Source: a virus
DNA length: 64,000 nt
Strand: one strand, 5' to 3'
Virus record (IMG/VR): IMGVR_UViG_3300020469_000001
Location: 1-64,000 of that record
The position numbers and the translations under genes were made by a program. Below are positions 43,998 to 51,720 of this stretch, one piece after another (position 1 is the first letter of the stretch; every line of letters begins with the position of its first letter). Below the pieces are notes generated by a model. That model ran no database searches. It was given only the letters and a program-made list of their open reading frames with translations, and was not told the DNA's origin.

Positions 43998-45782
43998 CTA
44001 TTTTCGTATGGTATAGATTTTTACAGGTTCTGACTTACCTTTTACAGTTACCTCGTCAAGAAACTCATAATCATAACCATCTACTAAACTGTGCTCAGAT
44101 ATAATTAAGTCAGCATCATATTCTTTACAGCTAGATTCTAGTCTAGCAGCCAGATTGACGCTATCACCAAGAACGCTGTAATCAAAGCGAGTGCTGCTGC
44201 CAAAGTTTCCAACGACACAGTCCCCGGTGTTGATTCCCGCTCCTGTATTAATCTCATCCAAGCCTTCTTCTCTGAGTTTTTCATTTAACTCCTCCAATGC
44301 CACTCTCATTTCGAGAGCTGCCTTTGTTGCATTTTCGACATGATTCTCGTCTGGACACGGCGCTCCCCAAAATGCCATGATGCAATCTCCCATATATTTG
44401 TCTATTGTTCCCCCATGCTTGAGAATAATCTCAGTCTGATTATCAAGGAAACGATTAATGAGGCTCGTAAGTCCTTGTGGATTCTTTTGGTATTTTTCCG
44501 AAATCGGGGTAAATCCTCGTATATCAGAAAAAAGAAAAGTGAGTCGTGAAGTTAACCCACCCAATCTCAGTAATGTTGGGTCGTCCTGTAATTTTTTTAC
44601 TAAGTCGGGACTAACGTATGTCCCAAATTGTTGTTTGATTCGAAGTTTCTGTTGATACTCCGATAGGAAACTCAGAAAGGTATGAATACTCCAAAAGAGA
44701 ACGGATATAATTACGATTCCACTAACGTCAAGCAAGTAAGAAGATTTATATAGATGCCAGGCTCCATATAAACTTCCTCCAGTTATCAGTAATAGTGCGG
44801 GAACGGAAAGCCAGACTGACCTTGATGCAAAAGCAAGTATTATCAGTGCTAGTAGTGTTGCGATGATTTCTGCTCCTGTAGCCCAAGTTGGTTGGCTAGG
44901 TGCGGTTCCTGTAATTAGATTGTGTAGAATGTTCGCTTGGATTTCGTGTGGGTATTTAGCCCCCGCAGGGGTCGGCACTGGGTTAGTTATACCCTCTGCA
45001 GTCGTGCCGAATATAACGAACGGAGCTTCTATTGGTTTCTTAAGAAACTCCAGTCCGCTTTGTTTGTAAAACTTCGTATTCCAATTTAAAAAGATACGAC
45101 CATTCGCATCTGTATTCATCAGTGGGTAGTTTGGGATTCTTATCCAATCAATACCTTCTGGTGTTGTTTTTAGCTGGTACGAAGGATCGTTTACGGCGAC
45201 TCTTAAGAGTTCCAAGGCGAAACTCGGGTAAAGTTTTGACTGCACGTTTACGACTAGGGGAATGCGACGAGTAACCCCGTCTATTTCCGGCGTAGCGGTT
45301 ACTACTCCGATTCCCTTTGTTTTTGACTCCAGCGTAGACGCGGTAGGTAAAATTCCTGGTAGTTCGAATAGCCATGGTAATGGGTCCTCTCCTAACTGAG
45401 CAGTACCTACATGAGGGTTTGTCCCAGTTACTTGTGTCGATGCTGCTGAAGCAAGGACTGTTGGTATGTATTGCATTCGCATAGCAAAGTAATTATCATA
45501 ATCTTTGCCACGAATGTCGGGGTTTGGCATCAAGATTGTAAAACCTGGTACGGCCTGTGTAGTAGTGATTAAGTCACCAAACACTGACCTAGGTAATGGC
45601 CATCCGCCATAAGTCTGTAGAAAATCTTCATCAAGATCAACTATCAGAATGTTCTCGTTCTGTACTGGTTCGGTATTCATGATTAAGTAGTCGTAACCAA
45701 TTAGTTCGACTCTTTGCATGACACCAGGATTCCATATAAGCAATCCCATAAACAGTACTATTGTGATAACTTTATTTAGCAC
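43998..45782 (-). CDS. CHASE2-sensor adenylate cyclase, class III (594 aa)
   Basis: One N-terminal membrane helix (residues 5-18) leads to an extracytoplasmic CHASE2 domain (~25-290; ILIVDLDEDFLQTYGGWPLPRSVFGDLI, GVVTATPEIDGVTRRIPL). Three membrane helices (~300-370) follow, and then the cyclase domain: LFSDIRGFT with the first metal Asp, DKYMGDCIMAFWGAP with the substrate Lys and second Asp, GINTGDCVVGNFG, and DYSVLGDSVNLAARLE with the transition-state Asn/Arg. All catalytic positions look intact, so it should make cAMP (Lys points to ATP). It is the last gene of the curli-like operon and overlaps its neighbour by seven bases. Confidence 0.92.
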   Translation of the reverse strand: MLNKVITIVLFMGLLIWNPGVMQRVELIGYDYLIMNTEPVQNENILIVDLDEDFLQTYGGWPLPRSVFGDLITTTQAVPGFTILMPNPDIRGKDYDNYFAMRMQYIPTVLASAASTQVTGTNPHVGTAQLGEDPLPWLFELPGILPTASTLESKTKGIGVVTATPEIDGVTRRIPLVVNVQSKLYPSFALELLRVAVNDPSYQLKTTPEGIDWIRIPNYPLMNTDANGRIFLNWNTKFYKQSGLEFLKKPIEAPFVIFGTTAEGITNPVPTPAGAKYPHEIQANILHNLITGTAPSQPTWATGAEIIATLLALIILAFASRSVWLSVPALLLITGGSLYGAWHLYKSSYLLDVSGIVIISVLFWSIHTFLSFLSEYQQKLRIKQQFGTYVSPDLVKKLQDDPTLLRLGGLTSRLTFLFSDIRGFTPISEKYQKNPQGLTSLINRFLDNQTEIILKHGGTIDKYMGDCIMAFWGAPCPDENHVENATKAALEMRVALEELNEKLREEGLDEINTGAGINTGDCVVGNFGSSTRFDYSVLGDSVNLAARLESSCKEYDADLIISEHSLVDGYDYEFLDEVTVKGKSEPVKIYTIRK

Positions 45783-46282
45783 GATACATTTACGCCTGTA
45801 ATATGATGGTAATTAAAATCTCTGCATTCTGAAGCCTCTTCATACAAGTAAAAGTTTCTTATTATTACTGCTGCAAGAATCCAGTTTGTAAGCACCATTT
45901 GCTCCTCTTCTAAGTTAGCTGCTATAATTGGAGTTAATACAGATTTGTGTAGTAAAAATTCTGCAGCAGACGGCTTTTCCGGCAGTAAAAAGTTGGCTTC
46001 CTTTATGTGCGGGTTGTTTCTAGTAAACACATATGAAGTTGTCATGTCAACCGCATTGAGAATATAGTAAGCTCTTAGTGTTCTCTTAGTGGGTTCATTG
46101 TTTATCTTTATAAATCTAAGACGCTTTTTCTCAGCAGCTTCTATTTGAACAGAGTCTTGCTTCATCTGTTCATAGTTGAATGGAGTTTCAGGTAGTGTTA
46201 AATCTAAGCTATCCGCTTGATTGTTTGACGCTAATAGTAACATCGGCACCATTACCAACGACAACATTGTAAGCTTTGCCAT
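45776..46282 (-). CDS. Secreted/membrane hypothetical protein of the curli-like operon (168 aa)
   Basis: I prefer the ATG at 46282 (MAKLTMLSLVMVPMLLLASNNQADS), which gives a clean signal peptide; an upstream ATG at 46318 adds 12 residues. After a helical region the protein has RAYYILNAVDMTTSYVFTRNNPHIKEANFLLPEKPS, a pattern like small multi-helix membrane proteins (DUF5658-like), and two late Cys. It overlaps the FecR gene end. Lying between FecR and the cyclase, it may link the two; unknown. Confidence 0.6.
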   Translation of the reverse strand: MAKLTMLSLVMVPMLLLASNNQADSLDLTLPETPFNYEQMKQDSVQIEAAEKKRLRFIKINNEPTKRTLRAYYILNAVDMTTSYVFTRNNPHIKEANFLLPEKPSAAEFLLHKSVLTPIIAANLEEEQMVLTNWILAAVIIRNFYLYEEASECRDFNYHHITGVNVSC

Positions 46283-47312
46283 CTTGTTCCAATATAATGT
46301 TATATCCAGTTTGTCCATTTATATCTAACCTTACACTTTGATTTACTTCTCGAATGAGAGTAAGAAACTCTGCATCTCCAAAAGTTGTAATCTGTGTGCT
46401 TGCATCTTGTCCGAATGTAGTACCTTTTAAATCTACAGGTGCTGCTCCAACGGATGCGAGTTCATTATTATCTAGTTCATCTACTGATTCTATTATTTCT
46501 AGTAGATCTTCCAGGAAGTTAGTTCCTAGGTAGTCTATGTCAAGTTCTCGAAAGTCTTCCTCTACTTCTAATAAGTCTACATCGAGCCCGTCGTAAGCGA
46601 GGTAGTCGATATCAAGAATATTAGTACCAGAGTCGTCACTTCCAGACGATCCCTCATTTTGTTGTATTTCTTCATTTTTCTTAGGTGGTGAGACAATCAA
46701 AAGATTGTCTATCAGATCTAGTGTTAAGTCGAGGATAACAGGTTTAGTAGGACTCTGTTCCCATACAGTTGTAACAGTAGATTGATACGGTTTATTTAGT
46801 ATTACCTGTCCTAAAGCAGTTGCTACTACAATCTCGCCAGAGGGCAGTCCGTTTGCATCTGGTAAGAGTATCACCAATGACTTACCGAACTCGTCAACGG
46901 TAACAGTAAAGTCTGTTCCTCGAATTGCGATTTGTGCTGTTGGTGTACTGATGTTGATATTCTGTTTGTTTATCTGTCCTATCTTACCAGTAATAAATCG
47001 AGCAGTGCCACTTGCAAATTGCATACTCATCTTTGACTTGTTTGGATTTGGGTCAAAGATTACTTCGTCTATAACAAGTTTGCTATGCTCTGTGAGTCGA
47101 ACTTGACTATCGTCTATGAATGTGATACCTAGTCGCCCATTAGCTGTACGCACATCATCCATTTGTTGAATGTCTTGTTCTAAAGTTGCAGGTAAGGTGT
47201 CATCTCGAATGACGGCACCTTGCCCGCGTAGTTCCGTGATTGCGCCTATATCAGCAAGAAGTGGATGTACCACCATCAGACTGAATAACACAGATGTTAC
47301 TGTTTGACGCAT
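46209..47312 (-). CDS. FecR-domain secreted protein (367 aa)
   Basis: A signal peptide (residues 1-20, VVHPLLA/DIG) precedes a FecR domain: GAVIRDDTLPATLEQDIQQMDDVRTANGRLGITFIDDSQVRLTEHSKLVIDE, then FASGTARFITGKI and the characteristic ISTPTAQIAIRGTDFTV. A long acidic segment (~230-300) and a beta-rich end (VRLDINGQTGYNII) follow. FecR domains usually sense or transmit surface signals in the periplasm. In bacterial genomes FecR-domain and CHASE2-cyclase genes are often neighbours, as here. The start lies within the end of the curlin-like gene. Confidence 0.85.
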   Translation of the reverse strand: MRQTVTSVLFSLMVVHPLLADIGAITELRGQGAVIRDDTLPATLEQDIQQMDDVRTANGRLGITFIDDSQVRLTEHSKLVIDEVIFDPNPNKSKMSMQFASGTARFITGKIGQINKQNINISTPTAQIAIRGTDFTVTVDEFGKSLVILLPDANGLPSGEIVVATALGQVILNKPYQSTVTTVWEQSPTKPVILDLTLDLIDNLLIVSPPKKNEEIQQNEGSSGSDDSGTNILDIDYLAYDGLDVDLLEVEEDFRELDIDYLGTNFLEDLLEIIESVDELDNNELASVGAAPVDLKGTTFGQDASTQITTFGDAEFLTLIREVNQSVRLDINGQTGYNIILEQDGKAYNVVVGNGADVTISVKQSSG

Positions 47313-47964
47313 CGCTCTCTATTTTTAACCAATCGAGTGCTAGTGTTGATTTTTGTTGTATTTCAATAGTATTTGTACTACCATTTAAATCCAAGTAAAA
47401 ATAACCTGCATCACTCGATGAGGCTCCTTGACCAGTTTTGGTCAATTCCATTGTATTACTATCTCCTAAGATATCCATATACGCAGTATAGTAGTCAGAG
47501 TCTATATCGAATGTTAAATCGTTACTGTCTCCGTCTAGTATTAGATCTAAGTCTAAATAACTTGCTCCTGCATTTTCACCGATGTCCCAATCAAAAACGT
47601 TTGAGCTACCTGTTACATCTACATTGATGTTTGCAAAGTCAACTGTATTTAGTCCTGTAGTATCCATAGAAAACTCGAATGTATTTGAATCTCCATCAAA
47701 TTCGAAGAAACCAGTAAAGTTTTCGCCTAATACACCGTCAGTTAGAAATTTATTTGAAGAACCAATCTGGTTAATATCCAATGTCCATGTACCACCGTTT
47801 AAGATAGCTTTTGTCATAGAACCGCTTGTTGCATCGTCACCACCAATAAGGTTGTTCGATCCTAGTTGCTCTAAGTCAATATTGACATTGTTTCCAGTTT
47901 GATCTATGTAAATTTCATTGTCTGCATATAAACCAAAGGATAGTAATAAAAGTAATATTCTCAT
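47251..47964 (-). CDS. Curlin-like secreted repeat protein (CsgA/CsgB-type, 237 aa)
   Basis: A short signal peptide (MRILLLLLSFGLYA) is followed by repeats built on curlin-like words with G-x-x-N or G-D-S-N: QTGNNVNIDLEQLGSNN, INQIGSSN, FDGDSNTFEF, VTGSSNVFDW, LDGDSNDLTF, ILGDSNTMEL, LNGSTNTIEI. Curlin subunits polymerise into amyloid fibres through such strand-loop-strand repeats. This one is richer in Asp than CsgA, and its late Cys pair (ICVIQ, TSTSC) is unusual. Its ATG overlaps the CsgG-like stop (TAATG). Confidence 0.8.
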   Translation of the reverse strand: MRILLLLLSFGLYADNEIYIDQTGNNVNIDLEQLGSNNLIGGDDATSGSMTKAILNGGTWTLDINQIGSSNKFLTDGVLGENFTGFFEFDGDSNTFEFSMDTTGLNTVDFANINVDVTGSSNVFDWDIGENAGASYLDLDLILDGDSNDLTFDIDSDYYTAYMDILGDSNTMELTKTGQGASSSDAGYFYLDLNGSTNTIEIQQKSTLALDWLKIESDASNSNICVIQSDGGTSTSC

Positions 47965-48830
47965 TACTTCTCTCCCCAGTACTTCCAGTACCCTTTCTCT
48001 TTGCCGTCTTTTATCAATTGAACTACTGCAGTTTCAAGCGCTGCTTGTATTGCAATAGATTTACTTTCATTCATTGCAGTTCCGCTTTCAAACTCTACGA
48101 GCTTTGTGCCTTCTGCTATAAACCTAAAGAAGTCATTTGATACTCCGACAGAGAGTATTTTCTTTGACGTAAGGATTTCCATTAAGATCTCTCCTGTACT
48201 CACAGAAACTAGTCTTAATGAGACCACTACGGTATCCTCACGATATTGCTTGGAGTTACCAATGCCTAAATATCTAGCACCTATACCTCCTGTTAATAGA
48301 TTAGTGTTATAATCTACTATTCCCCCTTCAATGATTAATCCAGCAAACAGTAGTGGAAGCTGCTCGTCTTCATCATTAAAACTTTGTCTAGTCTGTCTTA
48401 TTAATTGTCTTTCTCTAGTTAAGTGGTCAAGGCCACCTCTTTCGACAACTTTGAAGAATCCAGACTGTTTGAGTGCTCTTATGAGGTATGTCTCGGGAGC
48501 CATAGTAACAGCAGTACTGAAACTAGCTATACCATCGACACTCTTTCTTTGTCCTGTTGAATCTGTAAATTTGTATACGGCCACCACGGGATATCGTGAT
48601 GGTTGTGGAATTGTTTTAATTGCATCTGTAACTGGCGTATTGATAATAGCATCTCCAGAAAAGCATTGCGCTTTTCCGATAATAGTTACAACATCTTTAT
48701 AGTCTTCGTCTGGATTTGTTAAGCAAGGTGACACATATTTGTAATGTGTAAAGTTTGCACAACTAGCCAGTAGGAAAACCGAAGTCGCCAATAGGGATTG
48801 TAATGACAGTCGTTTCACCAGTAGCCTCAT
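47964..48830 (-). CDS. csgG: CsgG-like outer-membrane curli secretion lipoprotein (288 aa)
   Basis: The lipoprotein signal ends in the lipobox LLASC (Cys24). The body matches CsgG: VVAVYKFTDSTGQRK, SFSTAVTMAPETYLIRALKQSGFFKVVERGGLDHLTRERQLIR, then AGLIIEGGIVDYNTNLLTGGIGARYLGIGNSKQYREDTVVVSLRLVSVSTGEIL, and FESGTAMNESKSIAIQAALETAVVQLI. CsgG forms a nonameric pore that exports curlin. All parts of the fold appear present. The gene overlaps the CsgF-like gene by 68 bp. Confidence 0.93.
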   Translation of the reverse strand: MRLLVKRLSLQSLLATSVFLLASCANFTHYKYVSPCLTNPDEDYKDVVTIIGKAQCFSGDAIINTPVTDAIKTIPQPSRYPVVAVYKFTDSTGQRKSVDGIASFSTAVTMAPETYLIRALKQSGFFKVVERGGLDHLTRERQLIRQTRQSFNDEDEQLPLLFAGLIIEGGIVDYNTNLLTGGIGARYLGIGNSKQYREDTVVVSLRLVSVSTGEILMEILTSKKILSVGVSNDFFRFIAEGTKLVEFESGTAMNESKSIAIQAALETAVVQLIKDGKEKGYWKYWGEK

Positions 48831-49257
48831 TAAATATGGTCATTGTAATTGATATACCATCTGATGTCCATGTAATCAGATTATCAAACAACATGAATGA
48901 TCCTTCCGATGCAGGGTTTTCTCCGAACAACTGGTCTACTAGCTGTCGAGATAACTGTGCGTATACTCTACTCTCAAAGTTCTTTATAAATCTTGCGAGA
49001 GTACTATTATTTTCCTCTCGTTCTGCGGCTTCTTTGAGTGCTTTAATTTCTGCGGCGATTGCCTCTTTTCTTGACATCTCTTGTGAGTCAATTGTAAGAT
49101 AGTGGCTAGATGTACCTACACCACTGAATGAAGGATTTTTAAATCCAAACTTTATTTCATCCGCGTTTAAGTCTGCTGCAATTGCTATAAAGCTTAATAT
49201 AAATAAAGCTCCTATAACACTATTTGCAACTCTGTTATTTAGTTTTCTTTCGTTCAT
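48763..49257 (-). CDS. csgF: CsgF-like curli assembly protein (164 aa)
   Basis: A signal/membrane segment (residues 13-29) precedes KFGFKNPSFSGVGTSSHYL, matching the CsgF N-terminus that plugs into the CsgG pore. Helices (EAIAAEIKALKEAAERE; RFIKNFESRVYAQLSRQLVDQLF) and a beta end (ITMTIFNEATGETTVITIPIGDFG) follow as in CsgF. No CsgE-like gene is seen nearby. It overlaps the preceding small membrane protein by 23 bp. Confidence 0.88.
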   Translation of the reverse strand: MNERKLNNRVANSVIGALFILSFIAIAADLNADEIKFGFKNPSFSGVGTSSHYLTIDSQEMSRKEAIAAEIKALKEAAEREENNSTLARFIKNFESRVYAQLSRQLVDQLFGENPASEGSFMLFDNLITWTSDGISITMTIFNEATGETTVITIPIGDFGFPTG

Positions 49258-49498
49258 TTTCTTTTAACTGTAAAACTGTGTCCAGTTTCTTTTGCAGTCG
49301 TATCATGTCATTATCCAACATTCTTATCTGGTCGATAAGTTGTAGTATGGTAATTTTCATTTCTTCGATTGCTGGGTCTATCTTCTCGGTCACTGTAGTC
49401 CATACGAAGTATACGAAATATCCAAGTCCAACCATTGCAACAACTGGAAATCCAAATTGTTGTATGGCATCAATCACGTCTTGCATCGATACTCCCAC
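49235..49498 (-). CDS. Small membrane protein with cytoplasmic coiled coil (87 aa)
   Basis: DVIDAIQQFGFPVVAMVGLGYFVYFVWTTV holds one N-terminal membrane helix (~15-33), followed by a coiled coil (ITILQLIDQIRMLDNDMIRLQKKLDTVL). The next upstream gene is a paralogue with the same plan. It leads directly into csgF with an overlap. It may be a holin-type or a scaffolding membrane protein; unknown. Confidence 0.65.
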   Translation of the reverse strand: MGVSMQDVIDAIQQFGFPVVAMVGLGYFVYFVWTTVTEKIDPAIEEMKITILQLIDQIRMLDNDMIRLQKKLDTVLQLKENERKKTK

Positions 49499-49766
49499 TT
49501 TCTACAAAGTTTTCTGCTCTTGCTATTTTTTCTAAGTCTGGTGCAAGTCCCAGCGCGGATGATACACTCATATCTATTTTAATCATATCATTGTTCATAA
49601 CTTTGATACGAGTAATTAACATCTTAGAGATTCCTCGAACTTCTTCTGTATCTCCAACAACGTCATCCATAATCTTTCTTATGATGAGAAATATAAAACC
49701 ACCCATAAACAGTGCTGCAGCGATAGGTGCTCCAACTTGTCCGATTACGTCAAATATCTCACTCAT
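49470..49766 (-). CDS. Paralogous small membrane protein (98 aa)
   Basis: DVIGQVGAPIAAALFMGGFIFLIIRKIMDDVV forms one membrane helix, then ITRIKVMNNDMIKIDMSVSSALGLAPDLEKIARAE. The spacing and the xNDMIK/RI(D/R) core are shared with the downstream 87-residue protein, so the pair arose by duplication. Start overlaps the upstream stop (ATGA). Confidence 0.65.
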   Translation of the reverse strand: MSEIFDVIGQVGAPIAAALFMGGFIFLIIRKIMDDVVGDTEEVRGISKMLITRIKVMNNDMIKIDMSVSSALGLAPDLEKIARAENFVESGSIDARRD

Positions 49767-49891
49767 AAGTACTTAATCATTTCTTGATTGATTGCCATAC
49801 ATCCAAACATGCCAAATAGTACAGTAACCTGTATAATACTTGCATAAGTAATTTGTCTCATTGGATGCATATCTGTTAACTTCTCTATCAT
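49763..49891 (-). CDS. Small membrane protein (42 aa)
   Basis: A frame open from 50002 encodes 79 residues but its first part lies inside the IscA-like gene; I therefore prefer the ATG at 49891 (MIEKLTDMHPMRQITYASIIQVTVLFGMFGCMAINQEMIKYL), one membrane helix. The start is uncertain, as neither ATG has a good ribosome site. Confidence 0.5.
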   Translation of the reverse strand: MIEKLTDMHPMRQITYASIIQVTVLFGMFGCMAINQEMIKYL

Positions 49892-49931
49892 GCTTTCTGA
49901 TGGCGATAGGTTAACTATTTGTAATGCTTTC

Positions 49932-50249
49932 CTAGAAGCCGATGCTTTCTCCGCATCCGCATCTATATGTTTCTTTTGGGTTGTTAAATCTGAATTCTTC
50001 ATTTAGTCCGTCCGTGTGCCAATCAATAGTCATGCCTTCTAAATAAGGCGCAGAGTTAGGGTCTACCCTAAATCTAATCTTGCCCCAATCTATTACCAGA
50101 TCATCTGAATAATTTTTAGGGTTAAAAGCAAAAAGATACTCCATACCACCGCAGCCACCCCCAGTAATACCAAGTCTAAAAACAAAGTTGTCTTCTGCGC
50201 TCGCTTTCTGTATAAGTTTAGTATACGCCTCATTAGTAATTTCTATCAT
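49932..50249 (-). CDS. A-type Fe-S carrier (IscA/ErpA family, 105 aa)
   Basis: FRLGITGGGCGGMEYLF (Cys33) and RCGCGESIGF (Cys97, Cys99) supply the three ligand cysteines of IscA/ErpA/SufA proteins. Length is typical. The family hands assembled Fe-S clusters to target proteins. Beside the IscU-like scaffold gene it gives the phage two parts of an Fe-S assembly line but no cysteine desulfurase; host IscS would be needed. Possible clients include the gpL-like tail protein. Confidence 0.9.
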   Translation of the reverse strand: MIEITNEAYTKLIQKASAEDNFVFRLGITGGGCGGMEYLFAFNPKNYSDDLVIDWGKIRFRVDPNSAPYLEGMTIDWHTDGLNEEFRFNNPKETYRCGCGESIGF

Positions 50250-50323
50250 CTATCTAATTTAAATAGTCTCCAAACATTTTGTATTCTGCTTGCTTTCATA
50301 AATTTGTGTATTTTTCTGAACAT
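50246..50323 (-). CDS. Mini-gene between iscU and iscA (25 aa)
   Basis: A GGGAGG ribosome site seven bases before the ATG at 50323, and an ATGA overlap with the IscA-like start, support translation of MFRKIHKFMKASRIQNVWRLFKLDR, a very basic amphipathic helix. It may be a coupling leader for the iscA gene or a micro-protein. It overlaps the 3' end of the IscU-like gene. Confidence 0.5.
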   Translation of the reverse strand: MFRKIHKFMKASRIQNVWRLFKLDR

Positions 50324-50712
50324 TTATCCTCCCAGTTCTGAATAGCCTTTCTTATTGCGTCTTCGGCTAGAACTGAGCAGTGAATCTTTATTGGCGGCAA
50401 CTGTAGTGCCTCGGCAATATCTTTGTTCTTAATTTCTTTTGCTTCTTCTATAGTAAGTCCTTTTAACATATCTACAAACATTGTAGAAGACGCGATAGCT
50501 GAACCGCATCCATATGTTTTAAATTTTACATCAATGATTTTTTCTTGTTCGTCAAGTTTAAGTTGTAACTTCATGACATCACCACAAGCGGGTGCTCCTG
50601 TCATTCCTGTAGCTATATCGGGGTCGTTCGGGTCAAAACGGCCTACGCTAAATTGCTTAGGACTGTTCAGTACTCCTTCGAACCTTTCGATAACTTCTTT
50701 ACTATATGCCAA
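50296..50712 (-). CDS. IscU/NifU-like Fe-S scaffold (138 aa)
   Basis: GAPACGDVMKLQL (Cys43, Asp45), TYGCGSAIASSTMF (Cys69) and KIHCSVLAEDAI (His111, Cys112) are the conserved cluster-ligand sites of IscU. The protein is full length. Its start overlaps the preceding gene by 11 bp. Scaffold and carrier genes are known as auxiliary genes in marine phages. Confidence 0.92.
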   Translation of the reverse strand: MAYSKEVIERFEGVLNSPKQFSVGRFDPNDPDIATGMTGAPACGDVMKLQLKLDEQEKIIDVKFKTYGCGSAIASSTMFVDMLKGLTIEEAKEIKNKDIAEALQLPPIKIHCSVLAEDAIRKAIQNWEDKCSEKYTNL

Positions 50713-50896
50713 TTTTCTTTATACCAAATACATAGTTTTCAGCTGCATCTTCTGCATACGCTTCACTATGTCCTTTGTAAAATTCGGTAGCTACTAATAC
50801 ACCCTCTGGGTTGTAGAATCTAGCACCAAATACTCCTTTGTCTACGATTGTGTCGGCTCGTAGATTGCCACTCATGTACGTTGATAGTTCTTGCAT
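50702..50896 (-). CDS. Conserved small phage protein (64 aa)
   Basis: I use the ATG at 50896 (MQELSTYMSGNLRADTIVDKGVFGARFYNPEGVLVATEFYKGHSEAYAEDAAENYVFG), preceded by AGGAAAAA. It looks like a compact beta-hairpin plus helix domain common in marine phages. Function unknown. Confidence 0.6.
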   Translation of the reverse strand: MQELSTYMSGNLRADTIVDKGVFGARFYNPEGVLVATEFYKGHSEAYAEDAAENYVFGIKKIGI

Positions 50897-50911
50897 TTTT
50901 TTCCTCATATT

Positions 50912-51364
50912 TTATTTCAACAACTTCTCCATCAGTTTGCCATAGTTGCCTTGCCCGAAAGGGAGTTCGTTGATCTGTACATTTGTCTGATTTTTGACAT
51001 TTGAGGTTTTTGCTTTTTCTAGTTCTGCCATAGCTTTGATTTCATCCATACGCATTTTGTGTGCCATTTGTATTAAATCCGCTAGGTCTTTGTTAGTATA
51101 AATTTGAGATTCTTCGCTCTCTTCTAGTTTGCGCTCAATAATATCGTCAAGTGTGTTTGCTAATTTAAAACGATTTCTGTAACCTGTATCTAGATACACT
51201 TGATCGATGTACGCTTTGATTTCCCGTTTTCCTAAAAATTCTTGCACGGTGTTTTCATCTATTTTCATTCTGGCGCACACGGCTGGTATGCTTCCTAATT
51301 CTAGATAGTTGTTCGCTATTTCAAGCCCTTCTGGACTCATCTTGGTTACAATTTCATTTTTCAT
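50912..51364 (-). CDS. Probable terminase small subunit (150 aa)
   Basis: I start at the ATG at 51364; an in-frame extension to 51574 would cross the promoter and GC hairpins. GLEIANNYLELGSIPAVCARMKIDENTVQEFLGKREIKAYIDQVYL fits a helix-turn-helix followed by the helical oligomerisation region of phage small terminases; the C-terminal part is charged helices and a short ordered end (INELPFGQGNYGKLMEKLLK). Such proteins recognise pac/cos DNA and load TerL. It is remote from terL (12 kb), which is unusual for lambda-like phages. The mRNA is predicted to be leaderless. Confidence 0.55.
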   Translation of the reverse strand: MKNEIVTKMSPEGLEIANNYLELGSIPAVCARMKIDENTVQEFLGKREIKAYIDQVYLDTGYRNRFKLANTLDDIIERKLEESEESQIYTNKDLADLIQMAHKMRMDEIKAMAELEKAKTSNVKNQTNVQINELPFGQGNYGKLMEKLLK

Positions 51365-51370
51365 ATTTTG

Positions 51371-51399
51371 ATTATACCAAATTTTAATCCTCGTGTCAA
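51371..51399 (-). promoter_or_regulatory. Promoter of the Fe-S/curli operon (leaderless)
   Basis: Leftward TTGACA (51394-51399), 17-bp spacer, TATAAT (51371-51376), with the extension AAAATACTTC. Six bases separate the -10 from the ATG at 51364, so transcription should begin at or next to the start codon. Confidence 0.85.
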
Positions 51400-51424
51400 G
51401 AAGTATTTTCGTATGCATCGTCAC

Positions 51425-51530
51425 GATGCTCTGTGCGCGTCTTTTTACTCTTTTCCAAAAAATCCAAAAGTCGTACGCGCAGGGGGGTGTGGGCGAGACA
51501 GGGGAGCAAGGTCTACTAACCCCCCTATCA
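51425..51530. other. GC-rich inverted repeats, possible packaging-site region
   Basis: GCGCGT near 51435 can pair with ACGCGC near 51475, and AGGGGGGT (51481-51488) with ACCCCCCT (51519-51526). The island is strikingly GC-rich for this AT-rich genome, holds no gene and lies just upstream of the probable small-terminase gene. A pac/cos role is possible; so is a terminator for the leftward gene that ends at 51537. Confidence 0.4.
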
Positions 51531-51536
51531 TATATG

Positions 51537-51719
51537 CTAGACTGTGTCAACTGTTCTTTCAAGAAAACTGCCAAAGGGCGATTCTTGAAGGCTCACTACT
51601 TGACATCTATTATCAAATCTTTTCTTTTGCTCATCACAGATTTTTTCTGCTATTGCTTTTGCTTCTTCGTCATTCTCACACCAAATATTTAATGAGAATT
51701 CTACTCTATATCTTTCCAT
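51537..51719 (-). CDS. Small hypothetical protein (60 aa)
   Basis: MERYRVEFSLNIWCENDEEAKAIAEKICDEQKKRFDNRCQVVSLQESPFGSFL has a beta-alpha-beta pattern (strand, helix, strand), like a half ferredoxin-like domain. GGAGGG precedes the ATG, just after the stop of the upstream 45-residue gene. Confidence 0.65.
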   Translation of the reverse strand: MERYRVEFSLNIWCENDEEAKAIAEKICDEQKKRFDNRCQVVSLQESPFGSFLERTVDTV

Positions 51720-51720
51720 A

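Noticed and set aside
45148-45375. 75-residue Arg-rich frame within the cyclase gene
   Set aside because: It lies in another frame of a gene with intact catalytic motifs and has no start signal.
51365-51574. N-terminal extension of the probable small terminase
   Set aside because: It would translate through the promoter and GC hairpins and has no ribosome site; the ATG at 51364 lies exactly behind the promoter.
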